Assembly: GCA_016793635.1 (NCBI GenBank)
Contig: JAEUMD010000025.1
Coordinates: 124,001-188,000 of the forward strand
Source: Hyphomicrobiaceae bacterium
GTDB lineage: Bacteria > Pseudomonadota > Alphaproteobacteria > Rhizobiales > Hyphomicrobiaceae
Direction: 5' to 3'
DNA: 64,000 nt
Position numbers and translations under genes: made by a program. Each line of letters opens with the position of its first letter. Within the stretch, counting starts at the first letter, position 1. Shown in pieces: positions 18,480-28,120 of the stretch. Under the pieces are notes generated by a model. That model did no database searches, was not told the origin of the DNA, and worked only from the letters and a program-made list of their open reading frames with translations.

Positions 18480-19403
18480 ATGGCTTCCCGGCATTTCCTC
18501 GATATCGACGTGGTTCCGGCAAAGGCGCTGCGCCGCATCCTCGACAACGCTCACGCGATGAAAAAGGCGGGGAAGAAGCCGCCCGCGCGGCTGAAGCCGA
18601 AGGGTGTGGATGGCCTCGTGCTCGGCATGATCTTCGAGAAACCTTCGACGCGCACGCGCGTGTCGTTCGATGTTGCAATGCGCCAGCTCGGCGGCCAGAC
18701 CATCATGCTCAACCACACCGATCTGCAACTCGGCCGTGGCGAGTCGATTGCGGATACGGCGCGCGTGCTCTCGCGCTACGTCGATATCATCATGATCCGC
18801 TCCAATTCTCACGAAACGCTGATGACGCTGGCCGAGGAAGCAACGGTGCCTGTCATAAACGGCCTTACCGACAAGAGCCATCCCTGCCAGGTGATGGCGG
18901 ATCTGCAGACGTTCGAGGAGCATCGCGGCCCGATCGCCGGCAAGTCGGTCGCGTGGCTCGGCGACGGCAACAATGTCGCGATGTCGTGGATGCACGCGGC
19001 GGTCAAGTTCGGCTTCACGCTGAAGCTCGCCTGCCCGCAAGAGTTGATGCCGGAGAAGGCCGTCATCGACTGGGTGAAGGCGGAAGGTGGCAGTGTAGTC
19101 ATCACCACGGATGCGGCGAAGGCCATTGCCGGCGTCGACTGTGTCGTAACCGATACCTGGGTCTCGATGGGGCAGACCGACGCGGCGAAGCGCAAGAAGC
19201 TTCTGAAGCCCTATGCCGTCGATGACGCCATGATGCGCCGCGCCGCCAAAGACGCGATATTCATGCACTGCCTGCCGGCCTATCGCGGCAACGAGGTGAC
19301 CGCTTCGGTGATCGACGGCCCGGCATCAGTCGTGTTCGACGAGGCCGAGAACCGCCTTCACGCTCAGAAGGCAATTCTGGCGTGGTGTCTTGGCGCGGAA
19401 TGA
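18480..19403 (+). CDS. argF: Ornithine carbamoyltransferase
   Basis: Makes citrulline from ornithine and carbamoyl phosphate, following argD in the same direction. ATG 18480 is chosen because AAGAAGG lies about eight bases upstream; the frame is open from a TTG at 18417 but that adds an unrelated tail. 307 residues, the usual length. Carbamoyl-phosphate loop STRTR at 56-60, SHPCQVMAD, the ornithine-binding [10 protein letters not shown] and the HCLPAYRG motif near the C-terminus are all intact. Confidence 0.95.
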   Translation: MASRHFLDIDVVPAKALRRILDNAHAMKKAGKKPPARLKPKGVDGLVLGMIFEKPSTRTRVSFDVAMRQLGGQTIMLNHTDLQLGRGESIADTARVLSRYVDIIMIRSNSHETLMTLAEEATVPVINGLTDKSHPCQVMADLQTFEEHRGPIAGKSVAWLGDGNNVAMSWMHAAVKFGFTLKLACPQELMPEKAVIDWVKAEGGSVVITTDAAKAIAGVDCVVTDTWVSMGQTDAAKRKKLLKPYAVDDAMMRRAAKDAIFMHCLPAYRGNEVTASVIDGPASVVFDEAENRLHAQKAILAWCLGAE

Positions 19404-19505
19404 TCGCTGGCGCATCGTGATGCTGTGGACGGGTGAGACGTGCTCGGTGGCATGCGGCCCAGTCGATCGCGGTTGAATGCAGTCGAGTAGCGGAGGCCGA
19501 GTACG

Positions 19506-20492
19506 ATGGCGGATCGCGAACGGCAGGTGTCGGCCGCGGAGACGACGGCAGCATCCGGTGGATCGTCGGATTTCGTGCTGCCGTTTCAGACGGTCGCTTC
19601 CCGCGTCATGGGTCGCATGGTGCGCCTCGCCGGGACCGTCGATGCCGTGCTGAAGCGGCATGCCTACCCGGAGCCGGTGAGCGAGGCGCTTGGACAGGCG
19701 CTGGCGCTCACGGCGCTGCTCGGCACGGCGCTCAAATTCGAAGGCCGGCTCACGCTGCAGACCAAGTCCGATGGCCCCCTCGAGTTCCTGGTGGCGGATT
19801 TCAGCACGCCCGGCTTCGTGCGTGGCTATGCCGGCGTGGATACGGCACGCTACGCGGCACTCGCCGCGTCCGGCCAGCCGATCAGGCAAGGTGCGCTGTT
19901 CGGCAAAGGGCATCTGGCGATGACCATCGATCCCGGTGGCGACATGCAGCGCTACCAGGGCATCGTCGCGCTCGAGGGCTCGACACTCATCGAGGCGGCG
20001 CTCACTTATTTCCGCCAGTCCGAGCAGTTGCCGACATTCATCCGTCTCGCCATCGCCCGCGAGAAGCTCGCCGGAGGCGACTGGACTTGGCGGGTTGGCG
20101 GGCTGCTTCTGCAACACGTCTCGCCGGAAGGCGGGCGCACGGCGGACGAACTCGCGTCGGCGGAAGAGCGAGGGCTGCTGCTCGGCGAGGACGACGATAG
20201 CTGGTCGCGCGTCTCGATCCTCGCCTCCACGGTCGAGGACCATGAGCTGGTCGACCCGACGCTGGCGCCGGAGCGACTGCTCTACCGGCTGTTTCACGAG
20301 GAGGGCGTGCGCGTGACGCCGGTACAGCGGATCGAAGAGTACTGCACCTGCTCGCGCGAGCGGGTGCTCGGCTTCCTCACCCGGTTCGGCGCGGCCGAGC
20401 TCTCCGACATGAAGGAGCCGGACGGCACCATCGCCGTCACCTGCGAGTTCTGCTCCAAGCGCTACCCATTCCGCGACGAGGATCTCGGCTGA
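19506..20492 (+). CDS. hslO: Hsp33 redox-regulated chaperone
   Basis: A 328-residue Hsp33: a holdase activated by oxidative unfolding. The C-terminal redox switch is complete, with Cys280 and Cys282 (CTC) and Cys313 and Cys316 (CEFC), the zinc-binding CxC-X30-CxxC. The body shows LQTKSDGPLEFLVADFSTPG and YQGIVALEGSTLIEAALTYF. The first 20 residues form a variable tail. It lies about 100 bp after argF in the same direction and may be read through from it. C-terminal position next to arginine genes occurs in related genomes from memory. Confidence 0.94.
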   Translation: MADRERQVSAAETTAASGGSSDFVLPFQTVASRVMGRMVRLAGTVDAVLKRHAYPEPVSEALGQALALTALLGTALKFEGRLTLQTKSDGPLEFLVADFSTPGFVRGYAGVDTARYAALAASGQPIRQGALFGKGHLAMTIDPGGDMQRYQGIVALEGSTLIEAALTYFRQSEQLPTFIRLAIAREKLAGGDWTWRVGGLLLQHVSPEGGRTADELASAEERGLLLGEDDDSWSRVSILASTVEDHELVDPTLAPERLLYRLFHEEGVRVTPVQRIEEYCTCSRERVLGFLTRFGAAELSDMKEPDGTIAVTCEFCSKRYPFRDEDLG

Positions 20493-20631
20493 GCCGGTTT
20501 GGGTGGCGCCGGATCGGAGGGCTCGGCCATGGCCGGATGGCCCCGCACGCGCGATCGTGAACGGATCAAGCGTTGCCACTCCGGCGCCGCGACGGCATCA
20601 TGGGCTCTCGCTGAAAGGGCCAGAGCGCAAT

Positions 20632-21459
20632 ATGTCCCGCAGGATCGAATTAGCGTTGAAACGCGGGTACGTGGCGCTCGCCGCCCTCGCTGTTCTTCTC
20701 GGCCTTGCCGCCCCGCTCGCCGCCGCCGACAAGACGGCGCGCGATGTGACGGAGCTGCTGTTCTCGGCGCGCCCGGAGGCACCAGCCGATCTTTCCAACC
20801 TCGATTTGAGCTACCTCGACCTCGCCGGGCTGGACTTCAAAGGCGCCAATCTCTCCGACGCCGATCTTTATGGAAGCGACCTCACGGGGGCGCGCCTGAG
20901 GGGCGCGAACCTGTCGTTCACGCGGCTCGACCGCGCGTTGCTCATATCCGCCGATTTCGCCGGCGCCAACCTCGAGGGCGTCCGTATGCTACGCCCGACG
21001 GTATTCTCCGACATGCGCTTCAACCATGCCGAGGCACCGCGGTTCCAGGGCGCGCGCATGGTCGGCATTCGCGTTCAGGCCAGGATGGACGGCGCCGACT
21101 TCACCGAGGCCGATCTCACGGAAGCCGATTTCAGCCCCTTCGAGGACCGCGCCGGCGAGGGCACCATCACCACGGTGCCGCGCAATGAACTTACCAGTGC
21201 CAACTTCACACGCGCGAAGATGGTCCGCGCGAACTTGCGTCGCGCCATCATGCGGTTCGCAACGTTGCGCGATGCCGACCTCACGAACGCCGATCTGAGC
21301 GAGGTGGATCTGACGCAGGCCGATCTCACCGGCGCCGATGTCACGGGCGCGGATTTCAGCAGGGCGGACCTGGCGCGCGTCGATCTCTCGGCGGTGAAGG
21401 GGCTCGATAAGGCGAAGGGGCTCGATACCGCGGTGAACGTCAGCTCGGCATTGCGTTGA
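20632..21459 (+). CDS. Secreted pentapeptide-repeat protein
   Basis: About 275 residues from ATG 20632. A signal peptide (ALAVLLGLAAPLAAA) is followed by a right-handed quadrilateral beta-helix of pentapeptide repeats of the A(D/N)LXX type, for example LSNLDLSYLDLAGLDF, ANLSDADLYGSDLTGARL and, near the C-terminus, DLTNADLSEVDLTQADLTGA. A less regular stretch at about 160-190 (DFSPFEDRAGEGTITTVP) interrupts the helix and may be a loop. Periplasmic or surface location is inferred from the signal peptide. Function cannot be assigned; some pentapeptide proteins mimic DNA, but exported ones are uncharacterised. Confidence 0.8.
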   Translation: MSRRIELALKRGYVALAALAVLLGLAAPLAAADKTARDVTELLFSARPEAPADLSNLDLSYLDLAGLDFKGANLSDADLYGSDLTGARLRGANLSFTRLDRALLISADFAGANLEGVRMLRPTVFSDMRFNHAEAPRFQGARMVGIRVQARMDGADFTEADLTEADFSPFEDRAGEGTITTVPRNELTSANFTRAKMVRANLRRAIMRFATLRDADLTNADLSEVDLTQADLTGADVTGADFSRADLARVDLSAVKGLDKAKGLDTAVNVSSALR

Positions 21460-21505
21460 CGTGTTGCGTCAGTGAAGCGCACGAAGTCTCAAGCCACCGC
21501 GCGCG

Positions 21506-22666
21506 TCAGCCTTCCGCCCAGTCCGCGAGGCGGCGCATGAACTCCATGCAGCGGTCGAGCTCGCTTTCAGCAATCCACTCGTTGGCGGTGTGAGCCTGCG
21601 CGATATGACCCGGCCCGCAGACGACGGACGGCGCGCCCGCATCCTGGAAGAGACCGGCCTCCGTGGCATACGAGACTGCGTGGGTTTCGTTCTGGCCCAC
21701 GAGCTTCAGCGCCAGTGCGACTACCTCGGAATTGGGTGCGGCGGCGAATGGCGGAACGTAGTTGCTCTGGCGCACGACGACGCCGGCTTCTGGCGCGACA
21801 CTCTGCATCGCGGGAAGGCACTCCGCGGCGATGAAGTCGTTGAGGCGGCGCTCGATGCCGCCGACATCGAGGCCCGGCACGCTGCGCACCTCGAAGCCGA
21901 ACCGGCATGTCACCGGGACGATGTTGGAAGCGGTACCGCCGCTGATCTCGGTGATCTGCAGTGTCGCGAAAGGTGGGTCGAAGCGATCGTCGCGCGCGGT
22001 ATCCTTGAGTTCCTGCTCGATGCGGCCAAGCTCCGCCATGATGCGGCCCGCCCAATGGATGGCGTTGACGCCGAGCGGCGCCATGCTCGAATGCGCGGCG
22101 CGGCCCGAGACCGTCACCTGCCAGCGCGCCGGGCCCTTGTGCGCATCGACCACCGCCATCGAGGTCGGCTCGCCGACGATCACCATACGCGGGCGGGGAA
22201 GACTGCGGCCGAGCTCTCCAATCATCGGCCGCACGCCGATGCACCCGATCTCCTCGTCATATGAAAATGCGAGATGGATCGGCGCAGTGAGACGGCGTCG
22301 CGTGAACTCGGGCACGGCGGCGAGAACGCAGGCGAGAAAGCCCTTCATGTCGGTCGTGCCGCGACCGTAGAGCTTGCCTTCGTTCTCGCGCAGCGTGAAC
22401 GGGTCGCTGTCCCAGCTCTGGCCTGTCACCGGCACGACGTCGGTATGCGCGGAGAGTGCGACGCCGCCCACGCCCTTCGGGCCGATGGTGGCATAGATGC
22501 TCGCCTTCTGCCCGTCGGCGGTCGGCACGAGTTGGCTCGCGACGCCGTGCTGAGCGAGGTAGTCCTCGATGAAGCGCACGATCGGGATGTTGGACTTGTG
22601 GCTCGTGGTATCGAACGAGACCAGCCGGGCCAGCAGCTCCTTCGTCGCGTAGTTCGGTCCTTGCAT
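21506..22666 (-). CDS. argE: Acetylornithine deacetylase
   Basis: M20-family zinc hydrolase, 386 residues, releasing ornithine from N-acetylornithine. Metal-site motifs: LSAHTDVVPVTG (His, Asp), GRGTTDMKGFLA, the general-base pair in YDEEIGCIG and the distal His in VVCGPGHIAQAHTANEW. The dimerisation domain in the middle includes RAAHSSMAP. It is oriented against argD-argF and separated from them by hslO and the pentapeptide gene. With argD and argF present, the linear ornithine route is likely used. Confidence 0.92.
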   Translation of the reverse strand: MQGPNYATKELLARLVSFDTTSHKSNIPIVRFIEDYLAQHGVASQLVPTADGQKASIYATIGPKGVGGVALSAHTDVVPVTGQSWDSDPFTLRENEGKLYGRGTTDMKGFLACVLAAVPEFTRRRLTAPIHLAFSYDEEIGCIGVRPMIGELGRSLPRPRMVIVGEPTSMAVVDAHKGPARWQVTVSGRAAHSSMAPLGVNAIHWAGRIMAELGRIEQELKDTARDDRFDPPFATLQITEISGGTASNIVPVTCRFGFEVRSVPGLDVGGIERRLNDFIAAECLPAMQSVAPEAGVVVRQSNYVPPFAAAPNSEVVALALKLVGQNETHAVSYATEAGLFQDAGAPSVVCGPGHIAQAHTANEWIAESELDRCMEFMRRLADWAEG

Positions 22667-22714
22667 GACGTATCGTCGCCTCGGTTCGGGCGTGGCGTTG
22701 GCGCTGCGGCTTGG

Positions 22715-23107
22715 TCAGTTGAGGCTGCGCGGGGCGAACGGGCTGTCGAGAGAGAACGCGGGTATTGCGATGTCGAACAGCGGACCGTCGTTGGATTGCA
22801 TCTGATAGCTGCCAACCATGATCCCGGACGGCGTCTCGAGTGGGCAGCCGGATGTGTAGCTGAAGGATTCCCCCGGGCTGATGACCGGCGTCTGCCCGAC
22901 CACGCCGGGGCCGCGCACTTCCTGCGTCACGCCATTGGCGTTGGTGATGCGCCAGACGCGCGAGCGCAACTGTACCGTGGCCTTGCTCTCGTTCGAGATC
23001 GTAACCGTATAGACCCAGAAGAAGTGGCCTTCCTCCGGCGACGACTGGTCCTCCACGTACTGCGGCTCGACGCGCACACGGATTCCGCGGGTGACGGCTT
23101 CGTACAT
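22715..23107 (-). CDS. apaG: ApaG (CorD) protein
   Basis: A 130-residue ApaG-domain protein. The fold is a fibronectin-III-like beta sandwich: [20 protein letters not shown] then [17 protein letters not shown], the Gly-rich [18 protein letters not shown] (resembling a nucleotide-binding loop) and [18 protein letters not shown] are highly conserved. Role unclear; linked to magnesium/cobalt resistance in enterobacteria. A longer open frame upstream on this strand is metZ read in another frame, so ATG at 23107 is taken as the start. It lies 83 bp beyond metZ in the same direction. Confidence 0.93.
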   Translation of the reverse strand: MYEAVTRGIRVRVEPQYVEDQSSPEEGHFFWVYTVTISNESKATVQLRSRVWRITNANGVTQEVRGPGVVGQTPVISPGESFSYTSGCPLETPSGIMVGSYQMQSNDGPLFDIAIPAFSLDSPFAPRSLN

Positions 23108-23190
23108 GGGGCTCGGTTCCAGTTCCTCGGCTGCGGAGTGTAGGCGGCGGCGCCCCGCGGTCAATAGGGGGCGGCCGCCCTGCGGCGCGA

Positions 23191-24408
23191 TCAGGCGTAG
23201 GCCCGGGCGAGGGCCCGGTCCAGATCGGCAATCAGATCGTCCGCGGCTTCGAGCCCCACCGACAGGCGCACCATGCCGTCGCCGATGCCGAGCTCCGCCC
23301 GCTGCTCCGGCTTCAGGCGGAAGTGCGTCGTGGTTGCCGGATGCGTGACGAGGCTCTTGGCGTCGCCGAGGTTGTTCGAGATCTTGGCGATCGAAAGCGC
23401 ATTGAGGAAGCGGAACGCCTCGCGCTTGCCGCCGTCGAGCACGAGCGTCACCACTTGCCCGCCTGCGGCCATCTGTTTGCGGGCGATGGCGCGCTGCGGG
23501 TGGTCGTCGCGTCCGGGGTAGAGCACCGTTGCCACGCGCGCATGCTCCGCCAGCATGTCGGCGATCCTGACGGCGTTGTCGCATTGTGCCTTGACGCGGA
23601 TCGGCAATGTCTCGAGGCCCTTGAGCATGACCCAGGCGTTGAACGGCGAAAGGGCCGGGCCGGTCTGGCGCAGGAAGTCGTGCAGGTGGTCCTTGACGAA
23701 CTGTTTCGATGCCAGCACGAGGCCGCCAAGGCAGCGGCCCTGGCCGTCGATGTGCTTGGTCGCAGAATAGACGACGACGTCCGCGCCGTGCTGGAGCGGC
23801 CGTTGCAGCATGGGCGTGGCGAACACGTTGTCGACGATGACGGTGGCCCCGATCTCGTGGGCGATTTCGGAAACCGCCGCGATGTCGATGAGCTCGAGCG
23901 TCGGATTGGCCGGGGTCTCGAAGAAGAATGCCTTGGTGTTCGGGCGGCGGGCGGCGCGCCATTGGTCGAGATCGCGGCCGTCCACCAGCGTGCAGGCGAT
24001 GCCGAAACGCGGGCAGAGATCCTCGACGATGTAGCGGCACGAACCGAACAGCGCACGCGCGGAAACGATGTGATCACCCGCGCTGAGGCGGGAGAGGATG
24101 GCGCCGGTGACCGCAGCCATGCCGGTGGCGGTGGCGCGCGCGTCCTCCGAACCTTCGAGCAGGCGGACGCGCTCCTCGAGCATCGAGACGGTCGGGTTGG
24201 AGAAGCGGCTGTACTGGTAGCCGGGGTCCTCGTTCTTGAAGCGGGCCTCGGCCTGCTCGGCAGACGAGTAGACGAAGCCCTGCGTCAGGAAGATCGCCTC
24301 GGATGTCTCGCCGAACTGCGAGCGCAGCGTGCCGCCGTGGACCATCTGCGTTTCCGGGCGCCAGCTCTCGGGGCCGGGGATCGTGTCGGCGGGCTTCTCG
24401 GTCGACAT
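23191..24408 (-). CDS. metZ: O-succinylhomoserine sulfhydrylase
   Basis: PLP enzyme of the Cys/Met metabolism family forming homocysteine by direct sulfhydrylation of O-succinylhomoserine. 405 residues from ATG at 24408 ([12 protein letters not shown]); further upstream the frame is open but is riboswitch leader. Motifs: [13 protein letters not shown], the substrate-side [35 protein letters not shown] and the PLP Lys in [12 protein letters not shown]. The upstream SAM-II riboswitch indicates repression when S-adenosylmethionine is abundant, and supports the methionine assignment over cystathionine enzymes. Confidence 0.93.
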   Translation of the reverse strand: MSTEKPADTIPGPESWRPETQMVHGGTLRSQFGETSEAIFLTQGFVYSSAEQAEARFKNEDPGYQYSRFSNPTVSMLEERVRLLEGSEDARATATGMAAVTGAILSRLSAGDHIVSARALFGSCRYIVEDLCPRFGIACTLVDGRDLDQWRAARRPNTKAFFFETPANPTLELIDIAAVSEIAHEIGATVIVDNVFATPMLQRPLQHGADVVVYSATKHIDGQGRCLGGLVLASKQFVKDHLHDFLRQTGPALSPFNAWVMLKGLETLPIRVKAQCDNAVRIADMLAEHARVATVLYPGRDDHPQRAIARKQMAAGGQVVTLVLDGGKREAFRFLNALSIAKISNNLGDAKSLVTHPATTTHFRLKPEQRAELGIGDGMVRLSVGLEAADDLIADLDRALARAYA

Positions 24409-24714
24409 GGTGCGCGCGCTCCTCGTTTCGCTCCGGCCCGCGGTCGTGCGGGGGCCTCGGCCTGATCGGCAGTGGACCGGCCGCGGCAAACGCCGCCGGT
24501 CGGGCCGGCGCAGCTCGTTTCGGAATGAACCGGGATCGCGCGCGGCCCTTTAGCGTCTTGTTTTACGTGGCAGCAAGCCGGCCGGCCAAATGACCACGGT
24601 ATCGGGGCGCGAGTTAGCGCCTCGATCCCTGGGGCGTCAAGTCCACGGGCGGGATGGGCGGCCCCACTGCCCGCGCCTGCGGTGCGTTGATCGAGGCCCG
24701 ACCCTGGCCCGAGA
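24409..24714. other. Intergenic region metZ/P-type ATPase
   Basis: About 300 bp forming the metZ leader and the downstream end of the copper ATPase gene. It contains the SAM-II riboswitch; the rest is GC-rich with no other feature recognised. Confidence 0.5.
24545..24600 (-). promoter_or_regulatory. SAM-II riboswitch controlling metZ
   Basis: On the minus strand the leader shows the SAM-II (metA-type) consensus: CGTGG pairing with CCACG around GGCTTGCTGCCACG, the loop CATTTGG, and the 3' pseudoknot strand AAAACAAGACGCTAAAGG. These blocks are in the right order and spacing. The element ends about 140 nt before the metZ ATG. SAM-II is the classical alphaproteobacterial methionine riboswitch and usually acts on translation or early transcription. 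Confidence 0.9.
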
Positions 24715-27465
24715 TTAGAGCTTTACCCTGTCGATGCGCAGCGCATTGGCGATGACGCTGACGGAGGAAAGGCTCATCGCCACGGCGGCGATGACCGGTG
24801 AAAGCAACACCCCGAGCAGCGGATATAGAACGCCGGCCGCGACCGGAACGCCGAGCGCGTTGTAGCCGAACGCGAAGGCCAGGTTCTGCCGGATGTTCTG
24901 CATCGTCGCCAGTGCGAGGGCATGCGCGCGCGCGATGCCGGCAAGATCACCGCGCGGCAGTGTGATGCCCGCGCTTTCGATCGCCGCATCGGCGCCCGTG
25001 CCCATGGCGATGCCGACATCGGCCGTCGCCAGCGCCGGGGCGTCGTTGATGCCGTCGCCGGCAAACGCGACGCGGCGTCCCTGCGCCTTCAGGTTGGAGA
25101 TGATCCGCGTCTTCTCGGCCGGGAGCACCTCGGCGTGCACATCAGTGATGGAAAGCTGGCTTGCGACGCGTCGGGCGGCGATCGCGTTGTCGCCCGTCGC
25201 CATGACGATGCGGAGGCCGCGCGAGCGCAGCTCCGCCAGTGCGTCGGCGGCGTTCGGTTTGATAGCGTCGGCAACGGCGATGAGACCGGCGGGCCGGCCG
25301 TCCACGGCCAAGACGAGTGCGGTGGCGGTCGCCTCCGCGTGCCGGCGGATCGCCTTGTCGAGTTCGGCGAGCTTCGCTTCGCCCCAGGTGTTTGCCAGTC
25401 CCAGGCGGCGCATCAACGCCGGCGTGCCGATGGCGACGGGTTTGCCATCCACACGACCAGTCAGGCCGAGCCCCGGTATGGCTTCGAACGTCTCCGCCTT
25501 GGCAAGCTCAACGCCCTTGGCGCGCGCACCTTCCAGGATCGCCAACGCAATCGGATGTTCGCTGCCCGCTTCAAGGCTGCCGGCGAGACGCAATACTTCG
25601 TCCGCGCTGATCCCCGCTTCGGGTTCAACCGCCGCGAGTTTCGGTTTTCCCTCGGTCAGGGTGCCGGTCTTGTCGACGACGAGAGTGTCGATGCCGGCGA
25701 GAGCCTCCAGCGCCGCAGCATCGCGAACCAGAATGCCCTCGCGCGCGCCGCGTCCCGTCGAGACCATGATCGACATCGGCGTGGCGAGGCCGAGGGCGCA
25801 CGGGCAGGCGATGATGAGCACGGAGACCGCGGCGACGACGGCATACGCAAGCGATGGTGACGGGCCGAGGAACAGCCAAGCGAAAAACGCCAGAACCGCG
25901 ACGGAAACCACCGCCGGGACGAAATAGCGGGCCACGCGGTCGGCAACAGACTGAATCGGCGCGCGGCTGCGTTGCGCCGAGGCCACCAGTGCGACGATGC
26001 GCGACAGCATGGTGTCGCTGCCGACCTTCTCCGCGCGCATGACGAACGAGCCGGTCTTGTTGAGCGTGCCACCCGTGACGGTGTCGCCGGGGCCCTTGTC
26101 GACAGGCATCGGTTCGCCGGTGAGCAGCGCCTCGACGATGGCGGAAGAGCCTTCCGTGATGACGCCGTCGACGGGGACTGCCTCGCCGGGCCGCACGCGC
26201 ACGAGATCGCCGCGTATCAAATCGGCGAGCGGCACGTCCTCGTCATGGCCGCCAGACGTCAAGCGCCGCGCGGTCTTCGGCGCCATGTCCATGAGCGAGC
26301 GGATGGCGTTGCCTGTGCGTTCGCGCGCCTTGAGCTCGAGGATCTGGCCGACCAGCACCAAGACTATGATGACGGCCGCCGCCTCGTAGTACACGCCGAC
26401 GACGCCATGCTGGCGCAGCTCCGGCGGGAAGATGGACGGAAGCAGTGTCGCGACGAGACTGTAGAGAAAGGCCGCACCGACGCCGATGGCAATCAGCGTC
26501 CACATGTTGGGAGATCGGTTGCGGATGGAGGCGATACCGCGCTCGAAGAACGGCTTGCCGGCATAGAGCACGATGGGCGTCGCCAGCAGCAGTTCGAGGA
26601 CTTGGGCCCCGCGCGCGCCGATCCAGTCACTCACCGCCAGTCCCACGTGGCTTCCCATGGCCACGATCACGAGGGGAATGACGAGTGGGATCGAGATTGC
26701 CAGCCGGCGCTTGAAATCGACCAGCTCGGGGTTGGGGCCAGCGTCCGCGGGCGGAATGCCCATGGGCTCGAGCGCCATGCCGCAGATCGGACAGGTGCCG
26801 GGTCCCTCTTGGACGATCTCGGGGTCCATCGGACAGGTGTACATCGTGCCCGGCGCGACGCTGGCGTCCTCCGCTGCCGCCGCGGCGGCTTTCGCCGCGG
26901 GGTCGAGGTAGCGGGCCGGATCGGCCGCGAAACGCTCCTTGCAGCGCGGGTTACAGAAATAATAGGTCGTGCCGTTGTGCTGATGCTGGTGCTTCGCCGT
27001 GGCGATGGTCACGCTCATCCCGCAGACGGGATCGATGGCGGTACCCGGCGCCGGGTCAGCGTCGTGTGGTGTCATGGCAGCGTGGCTGCCGCCACAGCAG
27101 CTCTCGGCTGCCTCGGGCGGCTTTCGCGGTGCTGCGCCGAGGTATCGCGCCGGCTCCGCCGCGAAACGCTCCTTGCACCGCGGGTTGCAGAAATAGTACG
27201 TCCGGCCCTCATGCTCGAAGGTGTGCTTCGCCGTGGCGATGGTGACGGACATGCCGCATACGGGGTCGATTGCGGTGCCAGCCGGTTGGGGCGGCGGGGT
27301 GGGGTGAGCGCCACCGCAGCAGCTTTCGGTCGCGGTGGCATGAGCCTCAGGGCTCGTGCTTCTCACGCCCGTGGCGGACCCGCCGCCGATCCTGCGGACC
27401 TGGCTGCCGGGGAACAGCATCGGTGACGCCGGGCTCTTGCCGCCGTTCTCATTTTGATCGGTCAT
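24715..27465 (-). CDS. Cu+-translocating P1B-type ATPase with tandem YHS domains
   Basis: About 916 residues from ATG at 27465, with AGGAGG nine bases upstream. N-terminus: CCGG at 49-52, YHS domain at 66-108 (IDPVCGMSV...YYFCNPRCKERF), CCGG at 123-126, a second near-identical YHS domain at 144-187, then a heavy-metal-binding zinc-ribbon-like domain at 208-235 (YTCPMDPEIVQ...CPICGM). The transport core has the CPC motif (ACPCALG), phosphorylation motif DKTGT, GDGINDAPAL, and the P1B-1 residues YN (FGYNALGVP) and MSLSS that predict monovalent copper. Canonical CxxC HMA domains are absent. Predicted role: copper export from the cytoplasm. No CueR/CsoR gene lies nearby. Confidence 0.93.
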   Translation of the reverse strand: MTDQNENGGKSPASPMLFPGSQVRRIGGGSATGVRSTSPEAHATATESCCGGAHPTPPPQPAGTAIDPVCGMSVTIATAKHTFEHEGRTYYFCNPRCKERFAAEPARYLGAAPRKPPEAAESCCGGSHAAMTPHDADPAPGTAIDPVCGMSVTIATAKHQHQHNGTTYYFCNPRCKERFAADPARYLDPAAKAAAAAAEDASVAPGTMYTCPMDPEIVQEGPGTCPICGMALEPMGIPPADAGPNPELVDFKRRLAISIPLVIPLVIVAMGSHVGLAVSDWIGARGAQVLELLLATPIVLYAGKPFFERGIASIRNRSPNMWTLIAIGVGAAFLYSLVATLLPSIFPPELRQHGVVGVYYEAAAVIIVLVLVGQILELKARERTGNAIRSLMDMAPKTARRLTSGGHDEDVPLADLIRGDLVRVRPGEAVPVDGVITEGSSAIVEALLTGEPMPVDKGPGDTVTGGTLNKTGSFVMRAEKVGSDTMLSRIVALVASAQRSRAPIQSVADRVARYFVPAVVSVAVLAFFAWLFLGPSPSLAYAVVAAVSVLIIACPCALGLATPMSIMVSTGRGAREGILVRDAAALEALAGIDTLVVDKTGTLTEGKPKLAAVEPEAGISADEVLRLAGSLEAGSEHPIALAILEGARAKGVELAKAETFEAIPGLGLTGRVDGKPVAIGTPALMRRLGLANTWGEAKLAELDKAIRRHAEATATALVLAVDGRPAGLIAVADAIKPNAADALAELRSRGLRIVMATGDNAIAARRVASQLSITDVHAEVLPAEKTRIISNLKAQGRRVAFAGDGINDAPALATADVGIAMGTGADAAIESAGITLPRGDLAGIARAHALALATMQNIRQNLAFAFGYNALGVPVAAGVLYPLLGVLLSPVIAAVAMSLSSVSVIANALRIDRVKL

Positions 27466-27580
27466 GGCGTTGAACCTCCTGATGCGGCTAGGGTAACGCA
27501 CGCCCGGCGGCTTCGCACCGGGCACGATGTAGCAACCGGGGAGGTCAATGGTTCGGCCTCCGAACATAGACAGGTAGGGA

Positions 27581-27988
27581 ATGCCGGACGTCAGATCCAT
27601 GTGCGCCATCGGCATGCGCGGGCAGCTCGGTCTGCATGGCGAGTTGCCGTGGGAGGGCGATCCGCGCCCGGAATTCCGCGCCGACGTCGAGCGCTTCTTC
27701 TACGAGACCAAGGGGCACGTGCTGCTGGCCGGGCCGAAGACGATCGGCGCGGTGCCGGCGTGGGCGTTCGAGGACCGCACGATCGAAATCATCCGATCGG
27801 ACATGGCGCCGGAAGATGTTCTGGCGCGCTTCAAGGGTCGGCGGGTGTTCATCGGCGGCGGCCCGCCCGTGTGGGACGTCTATGCTCGGTTCATCCGCCA
27901 TTGGGACATCACGCGGCTTCCCTACGACGGGCCGGCGGACCGTTGGTTCGACCCCAAGTGGTTGGTCGGCGCGGGGCGGGACGCCTGA
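27581..27988 (+). CDS. Dihydrofolate-reductase-like protein
   Basis: A 135-residue protein resembling the DHFR fold: IGMRGQLGLHGELPWEGDP matches the IG..G.LPW substrate loop, VLLAGPKTIGAVPAWAF the cofactor-binding segment and RRVFIGGGPPVWDVYARF the Gly-rich NADPH loop. It is shorter than FolA (about 160), and the conserved Asp/Glu after the LPW loop is not obvious, so it may be a divergent enzyme of the DHFR/RibD superfamily and not the housekeeping DHFR. Start is ATG 27581; 27599 is also possible. Divergent from the copper ATPase across 115 bp; a strong terminator follows. Confidence 0.7.
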   Translation: MPDVRSMCAIGMRGQLGLHGELPWEGDPRPEFRADVERFFYETKGHVLLAGPKTIGAVPAWAFEDRTIEIIRSDMAPEDVLARFKGRRVFIGGGPPVWDVYARFIRHWDITRLPYDGPADRWFDPKWLVGAGRDA

Positions 27989-28001
27989 TGAAGGCTGAAA
28001 C

Positions 28002-28033
28002 AGAAAGAGCCGGGGGAAGACCCGGCTCTTTCT
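28002..28033. terminator. Bidirectional terminator between DHFR-like gene and terC
   Basis: Perfect 13-bp stem AGAAAGAGCCGGG / CCCGGCTCTTTCT with loop GGAAGA. The T-rich flanks serve transcripts from both converging genes. Confidence 0.75.
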
Positions 28034-28120
28034 CATTGGCCATCTTGCCCGCGCGTGGCGTCGGGGTGCATTCGACATCGATGGAAACGTTCGAAGGCTT
28101 CCATCTCGGCCGATTGTACC

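Noticed and set aside
22257-24465. Long frames overlapping argE, apaG and metZ in other frames
   Set aside because: All three real genes have family motifs; the overlapping frames do not.
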